A stretch of 64,000 nt of DNA. Origin: Adiantum capillus-veneris (taxonomy: Eukaryota > Streptophyta > Polypodiopsida > Polypodiales > Pteridaceae). The stretch lies in NCBI GenBank assembly GCA_014529385.2, contig CM043965.1, forward strand, positions 60,464,433 through 60,528,432. The letters are read 5' to 3'. Shown piece after piece: positions 33,562 through 44,155 of the stretch (position 1 is its first letter; each line of letters begins with the position of its first letter). Position numbers and translations under genes: made by a program. The notes beneath the pieces were generated by a model. That model was not told the DNA's origin, did no database searches, and worked only from the letters and a program-made list of their open reading frames with translations.

Positions 33562-33725
33562 GGATCCTGTTGCACTCAGTAGTCCAAAGTTAGCGTTTTT
33601 TACATATTAGCTGATAAACTGAGTTCTGACTACCCAAATGACTTTAAAATTGAAATAAGAACTCAAAAGGAACTAGGGAAACTCTGCATGTGCTCACAGT
33701 AGCTTTCTAACTGAAAAATAATCAT

Positions 33726-34037
33726 GTAGACATCCTACACGTAGGATGTCTACCTTCTCTGTTTTTGGTGAAACTTGGCAGGCTTGTGGCCCTTGACCTA
33801 TGCAACCTCGCTATGTAATTGGAATTGGGTTTGGACATCAAAAAGTGCAATTTTGGGCAGATTTAGGCTTTTGGCTCACAAATTGGGTAGGATGTCCTAA
33901 ATAGGTGGCAAATGATATTCAATTGGGTTGAAATTTGATATACAGGCTTCTTACACCATGTAAATGGTTCCCATGAAGTCAGTTCCTGCACATTTGGTCA
34001 AAATGACACTGGAGACATCCTACGCGTAGGATGTCTA
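33726..34037. repeat. Two palindromes of the left-block leader
   Basis: Inverted repeats with the core ACATCCTACGCGTAGGATGT lie at 33726-33753 (28 nt, centre CACG) and 34012-34037 (26 nt, centre CGCG). Centres are 285 bp apart. A half-copy (GGGTAGGATGTCC) lies at 33885-33898. They sit upstream of the coiled-coil ORF on the minus strand. The series continues to the right of the copia insertion. Confidence 0.95.
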
Positions 34038-34168
34038 TTTTATCAGAATGACTTGAAGTTGGTTATGTGGGTAGCCCTTAGCATGTGGAACATGGCCCTG
34101 CTCTTAGATTTTGATTTGGATAAGCATTAGTGTTGTTAAGACCATGTGTAGTGTTTTTAGGCTCAAAA

Positions 34169-34960
34169 TGTTAGGAAATAAGACGTAGCTAAATAGATAA
34201 TTGAGTAGATTACTTAATGGAGAGAGACAGATTTACATACATGAGATTATAGAGTAGAGAGAGAGAGAGAGAGAGAGAGACTACATACGATATACGTGGT
34301 TCACCCAATGTGGGCTACGTCCGCGAGAAAGCAGTCACTCAATGGCTTGAGTACTTCAAAACAAGAAGTAGTTTACAAAGGGATTATACCCTTAATGGAG
34401 CTTCCGCCTTGCTTCACTCTCACCACCTCACACTCACCTTGTTGCATCAACTTCACACTATGAAATGTGTGTAGAAATGGCCTCCTTTTATAGGCCAAAA
34501 GGGCTGCCCTCTCTCATGAGAGGCAGCCATGTGTAGCCGCCCTTGTTTAGATAAGTCCAAATCGGACCCTTCAATCCGCCCATGTGTGGCCGCCCTTGAG
34601 AAGACAAGTCTGCTTTTGAATTCGGCCACTGGCCACCGGCCATTGACTTCCAACCACCGGCCACCGGCCATTGGCTACCAGCCACCGGCCAACCGACGGT
34701 TGTTTTTTGACCACTTTCCGACCGCCGTCCGGCCATAATATTCCGACGAAAAGGAATATTCCGGCGAGGAAAAAAAAAGTCTCGGGGGCTTCCGCCCCCA
34801 AGGCCCCTAAAGTTGCCCCTGATTTTTGGCCATGAAAATTTTGGTTTCTAGCGAGTGATTTTCCTTCACGCCCGATGGCTTCTCCTCATAATGGGGGCCT
34901 TACAAATGTGCGCTTTTACCACAGAAAATTACAAGGGCAAATCAGGCTCCATACTTAACA
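34169..34960 (-). repeat. Copia 3' LTR
   Basis: 792 bp, TGTTA...TAACA. Contains a GA microsatellite (34255-34280) and a stretch of CCACCGGCCA repeats (34625-34695) that is partly deleted in the other LTR. Confidence 0.95.
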
Positions 34961-34978
34961 ATCTCCCACTTGGAGACT
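34961..34978 (-). other. Copia polypurine tract
   Basis: The minus strand reads TCCAAGTGGGAGATT directly before the 3' LTR start TGTTAAG. This arrangement is characteristic of Tnt1/Tork-type elements. Confidence 0.85.
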
Positions 34979-35020
34979 GATCTCCAAACCAAACCTGTGA
35001 CTGCTTTCCATTTTGGCTTC

Positions 35021-36796
35021 TTATCCTTGAATGCCAATTGAAGATGAGCAAAAGCTCAGCTTCTCCTTGTTGACCACCTTTGTAAACATGTCTGCAGGAT
35101 TTTCACTTGTATGCACCTTTCCTAGCTTTAGTTGTCCCTCTTCCAAAAGAGTGCGTATGAAGTGATATCTCACCTCAATGTGCTTTGTCCTTGAATGAAA
35201 GGCTGAGTTCTTCGCAAGATGGATAGCGCTTTGGCTATCACTGTACAAGACACAATTGTCTTGTTTGAATCCAAGATCTTCTAAGAATCCGTGAAGCCAC
35301 AGAATTTCTTTGATTGCCTCCGTCATTGCTACATACTCTGCTTCCGTGGTAGAAAGTGAAACCACTTTCTGCAGCTTTGAAGCCCAGCTTACTGTTGTGC
35401 CTCCAACCATGAACACATATCCAGTAGTGCTCCTTCGAGTATCTTTGCCACCTGCCATATCTGCATCAGCATACCCTTCTAGAAAAATATCAGTTCCTCC
35501 AAAATACAAAGCATTTGTTGTTGTCCCCTTTAGATACCTAAGTATCCACTTCACAGCTTGCCAATGCTCTTTACCTGGGTTGTCCATGAACCTACTCACA
35601 ACCCCCACTGCATGTGCAATGTCTCGCCTTGTCCAGACCATAGCATACATTAGAGAACCTACCGCTGCAGCATATGGAACTTTAGACATATAGGCTATCT
35701 CCTCTTATGTCTTTGGACACATATCCTTCGTTAGTTTAAAATGACCAGCCAAAGGTGTAGAAACTGGTTTTGCATTTTGCATTGCAAACCTTTCTAGTAC
35801 CTTCTTGATATAATCTTCTTAAGATAGCTTTATTGTCTTCTTTGTCCTGTCCCTTGATATTTTCATACCAAGTATCCTCTTTGCAGCACCTAAATCTTTC
35901 ATTGAAAAAGATTTAGATAGCTCCTCTTTTAGGTCTTTGATTTCCTGCATGTTAGCACTTGCAATCAACATGTCATCAACATACAACATTAGGATGATGA
36001 ATTTCCCATCTCCCAAATTCTTTGTGTAGAAGCAGTGATCCGAGTTGCATCTTGTGAATCCATGATCCAACATCCATCGATCAAACTTCAAGTACCATTG
36101 TCTTGATGCTTGTTTTAAACCATACAAGCTCTTCTTTAATCTGCAAACCATTTTCTCCTTACCTTTTACTTCATACCCCTTTGGTTGAAGCATGTAGATT
36201 TCCTCCTCTAAGTCACCGTGAGGAAATGCCGTATTTACATCCATTTGCTCGAGATGTAGATAATGAGCATCCACAAGGCTTAAGACAAGCCTAATTGAGT
36301 TCATTTTTACAACAGGAGAAAATATTTCATTGAAGTCAATACCTTTCTTTTGAGAAAACCCTTTTACCACAAGCCTAGACTTGTACCTTTTCTTCCCACC
36401 TTCTTCTTCCTTCACCTTGTACACCCATTTGTTTTGAAGTGCCCGCTTACCTTTAGGCAACTCAACCAACTCCCATGTTTGGTTGCGATGTAGTGAGTCC
36501 ATCTCCACTTGCATGCTCTTCGTCCATTCTTCTTTGGATTCATGTTGCATAGCTTCTTCGTATGATTCCGGCTCTCCAGAATCTGAGATCAAGAGATGGT
36601 TGAAGGAAGGAACAAACCTTTCTAGAGGTCTACTTGCTCTTGTAGATCTTCGGGGAATAGGTTGAGGCTCCTCATTTGGTTGACGTTGTTGCACATTGTC
36701 ACCGTTTGCAGTCCTTGAGTCTTCACCGTCCTCAAGCTCCATGTACTCATCACCTATTTCTTTTGTTTGTTTTCTTTCCAAGTAATCTTTGTACAT
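35021..36796 (-). pseudogene. Copia reverse transcriptase and RNase H
   Basis: ORF 35819-36796 (325 residues) holds the copia RT: ESYEEAMQHESKEEWTKSM, NKWVYKVKEE, KSRLVVKGFSQKKGIDF, QMDVNTAFPHGDLEEEIYM, SLYGLKQASRQW, and the catalytic box MLYVDDMLIAS. After stops near 35818 and 35690, ORF 35021-35689 (222 residues) gives GSLMYAMVWTRRDIAHAVG and the RNase H motifs GYADADMAGG, LSTTEAEYVA and YSDSQSAIHLAKN, ending FTKVV. Both lie in one frame, so two stop codons are the only breaks. The active-site residues are retained. Confidence 0.92.
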
Positions 36797-36799
36797 ATT

Positions 36800-37159
36800 T
36801 TATTCGTTAAAAATTACATCCCTACTCCTTAAGATTTTACCATCTTCAGGATTCCATAGGCGATACCCAAAGTCACCTTCTCCATAGCCAATGAAGAAAC
36901 ACTTTTTGGACTTTGCATCTAGCTTTGATCTTAGGCTTCTATCAATGTGCATGAAAGCATCACACCCCAACACTTTGAGAAATGCATAATTCACCGGTTT
37001 ACCTGTCCATGCCTCTTCTGGAACTCCCCCATCCAATGCCGTTGAGGGTGACCGATTGATTAAGTACAGAGACGTACTTACAGCTTCCGCCCAAAGCTCA
37101 AGCGGTAGGCCTGCATGTAGCCGCATGCTTCGTGCTCGCTCCATGATTTTCCTGTTCAT
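36800..37159 (-). pseudogene. Copia integrase, C-terminal part
   Basis: 119 residues beginning MNRKIMERARSM and containing LWAEAVSTSLYLINRSPS and FIGYGEGDFGYRLWNP, the typical copia integrase C-terminal region. A TAA at 36797 separates it from RT. The stretch 37160-37290 carries the second catalytic Asp (CLRSDNGANIV) in another frame, so two frameshifts lie in the core. Confidence 0.85.
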
Positions 37160-37240
37160 CCATTCCGAAATTCCATTTTGTTGAGGTGTCCTTGGGGTTT
37201 TCTTTTGCCTCCGAATGCCATTGCTAGCACAAAAGCTTAG

Positions 37241-38332
37241 CTACAATATTCGCTCCATTGTCGGATCTGAGGCATTTAACCTTGGTACCTGTTTCATTCT
37301 CCACAGAAAGGCTTTCCACCTTTGAAATATGGAAAATACATCAGATTTATTCTTCATGACATAAACCCATGTTTTTCTAGTCGCATCGTCTATGAATGTT
37401 ACATAGTACAATGAGCCACCAAGTGATGGTGTACTTGCAGGACCCCAAACATAAGAATGAACCAACTCAAGTTTTTTATTTTTTCTTTCATTTCGTGATT
37501 TTTGAAATTTTACCCTCTTTTTTTTCCCATAAACACAATCTTCACAGAACTCTAAGTCCACTTCTTTCAAACCTGGTAGAAGCTTCTTTGTTTGAAGGAT
37601 TTGCATTCCTTTGGCACTCATAAGCCCAAGTCGGTAGTGCCACACCACACTATCAACTTCTGTAGTTGCTGCACAAGCTGAAGGTTGCGTGCTAACAGTA
37701 CACAAGTAAAGTGTACCGACCTTTTCTCCCTTGGCAACCACCAAAGATCCCTTTGAGATCTTCCACCGTTTGTTTCCGAATGCAATATTGTGACCTTCAT
37801 CGTCCAATTGTTCTGTAGAGATCAAATTTTTGTGAAGAGAAGGAACATGCCTAACATTTTTAAGCTTCCATTCATTTCCGTTAGCAGTTTTGACAAAAAC
37901 TGTACCTTTGCCGACAATCTCACAAGCTTCATCATCTCCCAAGTATACATACCCAAAATTACCTTTGGTGTAGTCTTGGAAATGTTTCTTGTGTGGTGTC
38001 GCATGGAATGAAGCCCCGGAATCTACTATCCAGGAATTAGACACATTGTCTAATGAGAGAATTAGAGCATCTTGCTCTACTTTACCTGCCACATTGGCCT
38101 CCGATGTTGGCTTGTTGTCTTGAGACTCTGTCTCCTTCTTCTTCATGGACCAGCAATCCTTCTTGACGTGGCCCTTCTTGCCGCAGTTCCAACATCTTTG
38201 TGCGTGACTTGCTTCGTCTTGAGCGATCACGACCCTTTTGGTTTTTGAACCTCTCCTTAGGCCTTCCTCTTGTTTCCACTGACAATGCAGCACTTGATGA
38301 TTCTCCTGTGCTTCTCCTTCGTATTTCCTCAC
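37241..38332 (-). pseudogene. Copia gag zinc knuckle, protease and integrase N-terminal part
   Basis: Order in the 363-residue frame: CCHC knuckle CWNCGKKGHVKKDC; retropepsin SWIVDSGASFHATP with intact DSG; LKNVRHVPSLHKNLIS; then the integrase zinc region WHYRLGLMSAKGM and FCEDCVYGKKKRV. The second His of the H-H-C-C set appears to be Leu. YVTFIDDATRKTWVYVM gives the first catalytic Asp. The frame is lost just before the second Asp. The knuckle is one frame off from the main gag ORF. Confidence 0.88.
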
Positions 38333-38891
38333 TTAGGAGAACACCCACAACATCATCAAACTTAAGAGTATTTGTGCCTGAAATAGAATTACTTACAGCC
38401 ATCACAAGGCTGTCCCAACTATCTGGTAGAGATGATAGTATAAGGAGAGTTCGCACTTCATCATCGAAATTGATTTTCACCGATCGAAGTTGACTTATGT
38501 TGGTGTTAAAGTCATTTAGGTGTTCTGCAACTGAACCATTCTCTTCCATATTTAGATTGAACAAGTGCCTCATAAGAAATACCTTATTGGATGCCGATGG
38601 TTTCTCGTAGAAGTCGTCAAGTGACTTCATCAAGTCCTCCGTGGTCTTCATCTCCAAAACATTGAAGGCTACCGTTGATGCCAAGCTTAATCGGATTGTT
38701 CCCAGTCCCTTTCGATCAAGGACAATCCATGCTTCATCTGCCATCGTTGCGAGATTCTTTGCAAGACCGCCTAGTGGCAAATAGAGGTCCTTATGGTAGA
38801 GATAGTCTTCAATCTTCATCTTCCAATGTTGGTAGTTTTTGCCGTTGAACTTCTCAATCTTGAGCTTCCCTTCCTCCGCCATAACTCCCAC
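38082..38891 (-). pseudogene. Copia gag
   Basis: 269 residues of the UBN2/Retrotran_gag type: KIEKFNGKNYQHWKMKIEDY at the start, DLMKSLDDFYEKPSASNKVF, LMRHLFNLNMEENGSVAEHL and LILSSLPDSWDSLVMAV. The real protein should run into the zinc knuckle now found in the adjoining frame, so a frameshift lies at about 38200-38250. The Met chosen lies about 60 bp from the primer site, the normal distance for this group. Confidence 0.88.
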
Positions 38892-38939
38892 TCAATTCAA
38901 GGAATCCTTTCATTGAGACAATTTAGCTACGAGCAAACC

Positions 38940-38951
38940 TTCTGATACCAG
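38940..38951 (-). other. Copia primer binding site, tRNA-iMet
   Basis: The minus strand reads CTGGTATCAGAAGG beside the 5' LTR. TGGTATCAGA is complementary to the 3' end of initiator tRNA-Met. Confidence 0.88.
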
Positions 38952-38952
38952 T

Positions 38953-39039
38953 TGTTAGGAAATAAGACGTAGCTAAATAGATAATTGAGTAGATTACTTA
39001 ATGGAGAGAGACAGATTTACATACACGAGATTATAGACT

Positions 39040-39072
<33 letters not shown>

Positions 39073-39699
39073 GATATACGTGGTTCACCCAATGTGGGCT
39101 ACGTCCACGGGAAAGCATCCACTCAATGGCTTTAGTACTTCAAAACAAGAAGTAGTTTACAAAGGGATTATACCCTTAATGGAGCTCCCGCCTTGCTTCA
39201 CTCTCACCACCTCACACTCACCTTGTTGCATCAACTTCACACTAAGAAATGTGTGTAGAAATGGCCTCCTTTTATAGGCCAAAAGGGCTGCCTCTCCCAT
39301 GTGTAGCCGCCTTGTGTAAATAAGTTCAAATCGGACCCTTCAATCCGCCCATGTGTGGCCGCCTTTGAGAAGAGAAGTCCGCTTTTGAATTCGGCCACCG
39401 GCCATTGAATTTGGCCACTGGCCACTGGCCACCGACGGTTGTTTTCCGACCACTTTCCGGCCGATGTCTAGCCATAATATTCCGGCGAAAAGGAATATTC
39501 TAGCGAGGGAAAAAAAAGTCTCAGGGGCTTCCGCCCCCAAGGCCCCTCAAGTTGCCCTTGATTTTTGGCCGTGAAAATTTTGGTTTCCAGCGAGTGATTT
39601 TCCTTCACGCACGATGGCTTCTCCTCATAATGGGGGCCTTACAAATGTGCGCTTTTACCATAGAAAATTACAAGGGTAAATCAGGCTCCATACTTAACA
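38953..39699 (-). repeat. Copia 5' LTR
   Basis: 747 bp, TGTTAGGAAAT to CTTAACA. A GA microsatellite lies at 39043-39066. It has several deletions compared with the 792-bp 3' LTR, mainly in the CCGGCCA-rich section. Confidence 0.95.
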
Positions 39700-39834
39700 C
39701 AGAAAGTGCATCTTGGAGGTTTTGGGGGCCAAATGTGATGGGAATGGCTTGAAATTTGATACATGAGCTTGTGGAGGTGTTATAAAGACATCTGGCACTC
39801 AAAAATACCACCTGGAGGTCAAATAGTTCATTTA

Positions 39835-40140
39835 AATATCCTACGCATAGGATATCTATTTCATTAATTTTCACATATGGCCCCATAGTTAGCTTGGCAA
39901 TGTGCTCATGAGTATATTGTGCAAGTTTCATGTGATTTGGACTAGTTTTGGTAGGTCTATGACCCATTATTGCCTCTATGCTCTGACTTTCCGTTTTTTG
40001 ATGCATATGAGGTCAACTCTTGTCCAAATGTGATGAAACTTGATGGCTAGCATATATAAGCTATGCAGAAAATGTGTGTGAGATAAGATTGAGTTTGGTT
40101 CCCAGATATGGCCTTGAGACATCCTACGTGTTGGATGTCT
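39835..40140. repeat. Two more palindromes of the left-block leader
   Basis: AATATCCTACGCATAGGATA (within 39835-39859) and GACATCCTACGTGTTGGATG (within 40116-40140) continue the series. With the 5,531-bp copia element and one target copy removed, centres are 285 and 283 bp from their neighbours. The centres CGCA and CGTG are each one transition away from CGCG. Confidence 0.92.
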
Positions 40141-40773
40141 CCTGATGAAATTTATATGAGAAGTGCTACTGGTACATGCCGTGAGCCCCCTGAGTCCCTT
40201 TCAAGCCCTATTTCAACAAAAAAGTCAATTAGATAGATAGAAACTCCCTGTTTGGCTTTCAGAGCCTCTGAGCCGTTTTCTGACTCTTGGAGTGCTTTTC
40301 GGAGATGAAATTTCTTGATGTTAGTCTCCATAGCTTCACGGTTCCTTGGGGATCCTTGCCATATGGTTTTTGTTGACTTTGGCTTTATGGGAGCTCCGTT
40401 TGACAATTTGTCGCTCTGGAAGCGCCCGTGGTTGCGTTTACATGTCGTCAATGACTTGTGGTGGTCTACCACCATAGGACCTAGTTGTTGATGGTCTAGG
40501 GAAGCCGCTTGTGAAGTTTGGTGGCAAACGGACATCCGGTTTGGTCGTGAGAGCTAGTTGACGCTTTGTGTGTCTGATGCCGTTTCTGATGGTTAGTCCC
40601 TCTTTGCGTCGCCTTATGGCCATGTGGGCTATATAGACTTGTAGATCATGTCGAGATGCTCCTACCCATGAGTTTTGGTAGCATTTGGGTGCCTTTCCAC
40701 CGATTTACCATTTGTTGGCCTCTTGCAGGGCTCTTGAAGTTAGGGTTTTTCCAATGGTTTTTTGCTGCCTTTG
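40141..40773. other. Leader of the left block, non-coding
   Basis: No supported ORF. At its right end TAGGGTTTTTCC...TTTGCTGCCTTTG (40741-40773) weakly matches TAGGGTTTTCGTCC...GCGGTGCCAATG at the right-hand element 2 junction. This would be the place of a decayed primer site. Confidence 0.4.
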
Positions 40774-41640
40774 TGCATTCAAGAGTGGTCTCCTATGCTA
40801 GAGTAAACCGTCGATGAAGACTTATTGCTTTTGGGTTAGCCGTTAGGTGGCCACTTCTACCTGTAGGTCTCTACTGCTCATTTCCTGTGTGAACCCTACG
40901 CTAGTTTTCACGACAAAACATCAAACATACGCGAAAAGCTCAAGGTGGTGAGCCTACCTCTCAAATCTGGAGCCTATCAAGTGGTCGTGCGCATCGTAGA
41001 AGCAGCTAGAAGTCCGGTTCGCTCTAGGTGGCAAGAGCTCTCTCTCAAGAAGGCGATAGTAGAAATGAGCTTTAAGTGAAGTGAAAAAATCTTATAATGG
41101 GGGTCCCCAAACCACTTTCCATGAAATTTGACATGTGCTCCCAACTTCTTGCGAGATGCGGTTTAGGCTCGAAAAATTCTTGATTTAGACTCCATTTGCC
41201 CAGTTTCCGAGAAATTTGACATTTCGGTCAAAATATGGTCAAAATACGCTTTTTGCTCCATTCAAATAATTGCACCCCCATTGTACCATAGGTTGTTCTA
41301 TAGTCACTGATTATCCCTAATCCCAAAAAATTCCCAAAAATCATAATAACTCAAAAACATCCCCACAAAACACTATATACACTCACATGCAATTTTTATG
41401 GCTGGATTTCTCCGTTTTACCAATAGTTTGCTCGAAAAATGGTTATTTTTACCTAAATACACACACCTAGGGGCTTGATTTGGCATTTGGCCCCATATAC
41501 TTGTAGATTCATGTTGTATAAGGGCATATGTACTTAGCTTAGTCCAGAAAATTTCGCAATCAAACAACAACCCTCTAAAATAGTCGAAAAACATACCCTT
41601 TTTTGCTCTTTTTACCATTGGGTCCACATTTGAGAATGCC
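40774..41640 (-). repeat. Probable decayed LTR inside the element 2 complex
   Basis: Indirect evidence only. The edges are inverted (TGCATTC at 40774, GAATGC ending 41639). A polypurine tract lies to the right. The last 25 bp keep CCATTGGGT at the same distance from the end as the LTR at 29899. A primer-site-like relic lies on the left. Overall sequence similarity to the two outer LTRs is low. If real, it separates an autonomous element (right) from the block with the coiled-coil protein (left). Confidence 0.4.
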
Positions 41641-41662
41641 TCCCCTCCTCCTAGCTGGAGTC
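41641..41662 (-). other. Candidate polypurine tract
   Basis: The minus strand reads AGCTAGGAGGAGGGGAGG, after GTCGTCCGGGAGGAC. The arrangement parallels the tract at 29900-29912 (GGGGACGAC, then CTAGGAGGGGGGGAG). Confidence 0.5.
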
Positions 41663-42290
41663 CTCCCGGACGACAAGGTATCGCCTTAGTGTACGTGCCA
41701 TGCATGGGTTAAAAATTGTGCTAATGCTCGGCCATGTAATGTGGCCCTATACGAGGCATACTCAGTCAATGCATGGAAAAATCAATGATGTGCAAGAGGA
41801 GGGAATAAGCAAAATTATTATTGGCATTCGACGTCGAGGTTTCCTGTTTTTTGTTGATTTGGTTGGCGGATTTTCTTTGCAAGTAAAAGTTGTAACTCTA
41901 CAGCTCTCTGTTTGATCGTCTTTCTTGCAAAAGTCGCTTGGTTTGTCATTACTGTCGATATGGCCATGGTTGAGAATTGGCCATAGTCTATGTCTCTTTT
42001 CCTTTCCATTTGTAGCTTTGTTTTGGAGGTTTTTGGAGGTTTATGGCCACGTTCGTGGTTGTCATTGTTGTGCTGCTAATCTACATCCACATAGATCGGT
42101 TTGCCGGTTTCATATGTAGTGGGTGTCTGCATGCCGATGTTGCTTGTACTGAAGGGAGTTCATGTTGCTTTGGTTTTGGGATCCAAATGCGAGTCGCATT
42201 TAAGTTGTTACTGAGCATTCTCTTTGGGATCCATATCTTTTTTTTTCGTATTTGTTGGTTGAACTGTGTTCTCCTTTTGACTTCTTCGGT
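41663..42290. other. Region without a supported gene
   Basis: Between the candidate polypurine tract and the end of the integrase-protease frame. Short frames on both strands show no family. The minus-strand frame of the polyprotein stays open from 42558 to about 42292 after one stop, giving a Gln/Lys-rich tail without recognised motifs. Confidence 0.4.
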
Positions 42291-42558
42291 TTTAATGCAT
42301 GTATGCCATGTCACCTTTATCCTTCCGCACCCATACTTGTTTTTTGCATGTTGCTAACCTTGATCTTTTCACTGTGGTCTGTGTTTTTTTATGTTTGTAG
42401 TGAACATGGTTGGCATTTCCCTTGTTGGTTGCCATGGGTATTGTGTTGTACTTTAGTGGCACCCATCCTTTTTGTTCTTTATCCCATGATATTGGTGCTG
42501 TCATCTGGTTCTTCCGAGGTTGCTGAGTAAAGGCTACCACTTGTTGTTCTTGTGCATG

Positions 42559-43440
42559 CTAAATCTTGACTGCATCGGAATTCCAATCTATCTGCACATT
42601 ATACTGTTTTTGCCAAGGTTGTCCCAACAACATGGGGTGTAGTGTGCTTTCATCCTCAACCACGTAAAACTTGTGTGGGTAAATATATTGATGTATTTGT
42701 ACATGCAATATAGTCCAGCCCAATGTTTTTAGCGAATGTGATGTACTACTTTTCAGCACTTGTGGAGTAGGATGTAGTTGATCTTTGGGCTTGAGCTGTT
42801 TGTATAATTTGTAAGAGATCAAATTTGTTTGAGCTCCAGAATCAAGCAATGCCGTCGATTCAACTTGATTGCTACCCACTTTGACTACAATTATTGGCTC
42901 CACTGTGTCTTCACCAAAATTCGTTAGTCGAATAGCATTTATTCGCAACGGTGATCCACATTGTTGTTGTTGTTCTTGTAGAAGCCTTCTTTTTGCAATG
43001 CGTTCTTTTGCTTCTGCTTGGGTCTCTTCTCGTACCCTCTGTTTCTCCTTCATCCGTTGTTTTTCTTGATGGATTTGTTGAAGCATATCCTGTGTTAGTG
43101 GTAAATGATATTTTTTTAATCGACACCCACTAATCCAATTTTCCATTTCTTCTCCTGCTAATGTAGCAAGTTTGACAGCTCCACTTTGTGATAAGTCACT
43201 AATCACAAAGGGTCCCATCCCTCTCTTTTTAAGTTTCTTGGCATGTTGCTTCAAGGTATAAACAAGTACATAATCACCTGTTTTGAACTCTTTCGTGCGC
43301 ACATGCTTGTCAAAAAACTCTTTTTGTGTTCTCTTTTTAGCATAGATCAAAGCTACAGCTCTCAATCGAAGTTCATCTAGCTTTTCAAGATCATCTATTC
43401 TTGAAGAGAGCTCATGTCCTGTCCATTCCAAGTGTTTCAC
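42559..43440 (-). pseudogene. Element 2 integrase C-terminal region fused to a second retropepsin domain
   Basis: The 293-residue frame starts with the end of integrase (KKRTQKEFFDKHVRTKEF, GDYVLVYTLKQHAKKL, KRGMGPFVISDL; residues 30-110). A Glu/Gln/Arg/Lys-rich linker (115-160) follows. Then comes a complete retropepsin-like domain: VKVGSNQVESTALLDSGAQT with D200-S-G, LKTLGWTILHVQI, and HPMLLGQPW (about 268-276), ending QIDWNSDAV. It is in the same frame as the integrase core (43444-44010), separated only by one stop. Element 2 has a normal protease upstream of RT (55597-57066), so this is a second one. Role unknown. Confidence 0.8.
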
Positions 43441-43443
43441 TAC

Positions 43444-44155
43444 TCATAGAGTTGGAACTAAAAACTCTATGGGTAATATAGCGTTTAGACTAAACACCAT
43501 GTTGTATGGTGTTGTTCCGATTGATGTTTTGTAAGCTACCATGTATTCCCATAGTGTTGAGTGTAACTGTTGCTGATCCCAGTCTATCCTTGACTCTGAT
43601 ACAATTTTAGTTAGAACAGTGCATAGTGTTTTATTTGTGGCCTCAGCTTGTCCATTTGCGTGTGGATGATATGGAGCAGATTTTCTATGTATGACCATGA
43701 ATTCCTCTAGCAAATATTCAATGACTTCATTAAGAAAATGTGTTCCTCGATCACTGACAATTTCTATTGGTAATCCGTATCGTACAAAGACATTCTCGTA
43801 CAAAAATTGTACAGTGGTTCTTGCATGTGCTTTTTGTGTTTCCTTGGCTTCTACCCATTTTGTGAGATAGTCCATAGCCACAATGATATATTGGATATGG
43901 GTGTGATATGGAGTGGGTGAAATAGGCCCCACAAAATCAATGCCCCATTTTGCAAATGCCCTTGCTCCCATCATTGGCCATAGTGGCATCTCATCTCTCT
44001 TTATCGGCACCTTGGTGCGCTAACATGCATCACAACGCTTTACAAACTCCTCAACATCCATATGCAATGTAGGCCACCATATTCCTGCGGTTAAAACAAT
44101 TTTTGTTGTCTTATCGCCTGAAAAATGGCCTCCACTTATTCCTCCATGTGCGTGT
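43444..44155 (-). pseudogene. Element 2 integrase core and second half of its zinc domain
   Basis: The 189-residue ORF 43444-44010 has the DDE core: D25 (KWGIDFVGPI), D87 (IVSDRGTHF) and E123 (ANGQAEATNK), with the 35-residue D-E spacing. From 44011 to 44155 the frame continues after a stop with GGHFSGDKTTKIV, WWPTLHMDVEEFV and RCDAC, the zinc-binding region. It is cut at 44155 by the chromovirus. The frame resumes at 53058 on the far side, because the insert plus duplication is a multiple of three. Confidence 0.88.

Larger units (their letters stand above)
34169..39699 (-). mobile_element. Ty1/copia element (Tork-like), full length, 5.5 kb
   Basis: It is bounded by LTRs starting TGTTAGGAAATAAG and ending ATACTTAACA. 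Internally it has a tRNA-iMet primer site, gag, protease, integrase, RT and RNase H in copia order on the minus strand, and a polypurine tract at the 3' side. The flanking 5-mers are CAAAA and CAGAA, a target duplication with one mismatch. Removing it restores the 285-bp spacing of the palindromes on both sides, which confirms the boundaries. The LTRs differ by substitutions and indels (792 against 747 bp) and the genes are broken, so it is not recent. Confidence 0.95.

Noticed and set aside
34488-34801. Overlapping minus-strand frames rich in G, W and P around 34453-34801
   Set aside because: Product of the CCACCGGCCA-type low-complexity repeat in the copia LTR. Equivalent frames in the other LTR are disrupted.
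40152-40535. 127-codon minus-strand ORF as an extra element 2 gene
   Set aside because: Low-complexity composition, no recognisable domain and no counterpart in element 1; likely chance in leader sequence.
42043-42530. Plus-strand ORFs with hydrophobic Cys/Phe-rich stretches at 42043-42357 and 42252-42530
   Set aside because: No family resemblance. They oppose the continuing minus-strand frame rich in Lys and Gln, whose reverse reading gives hydrophobic codons.
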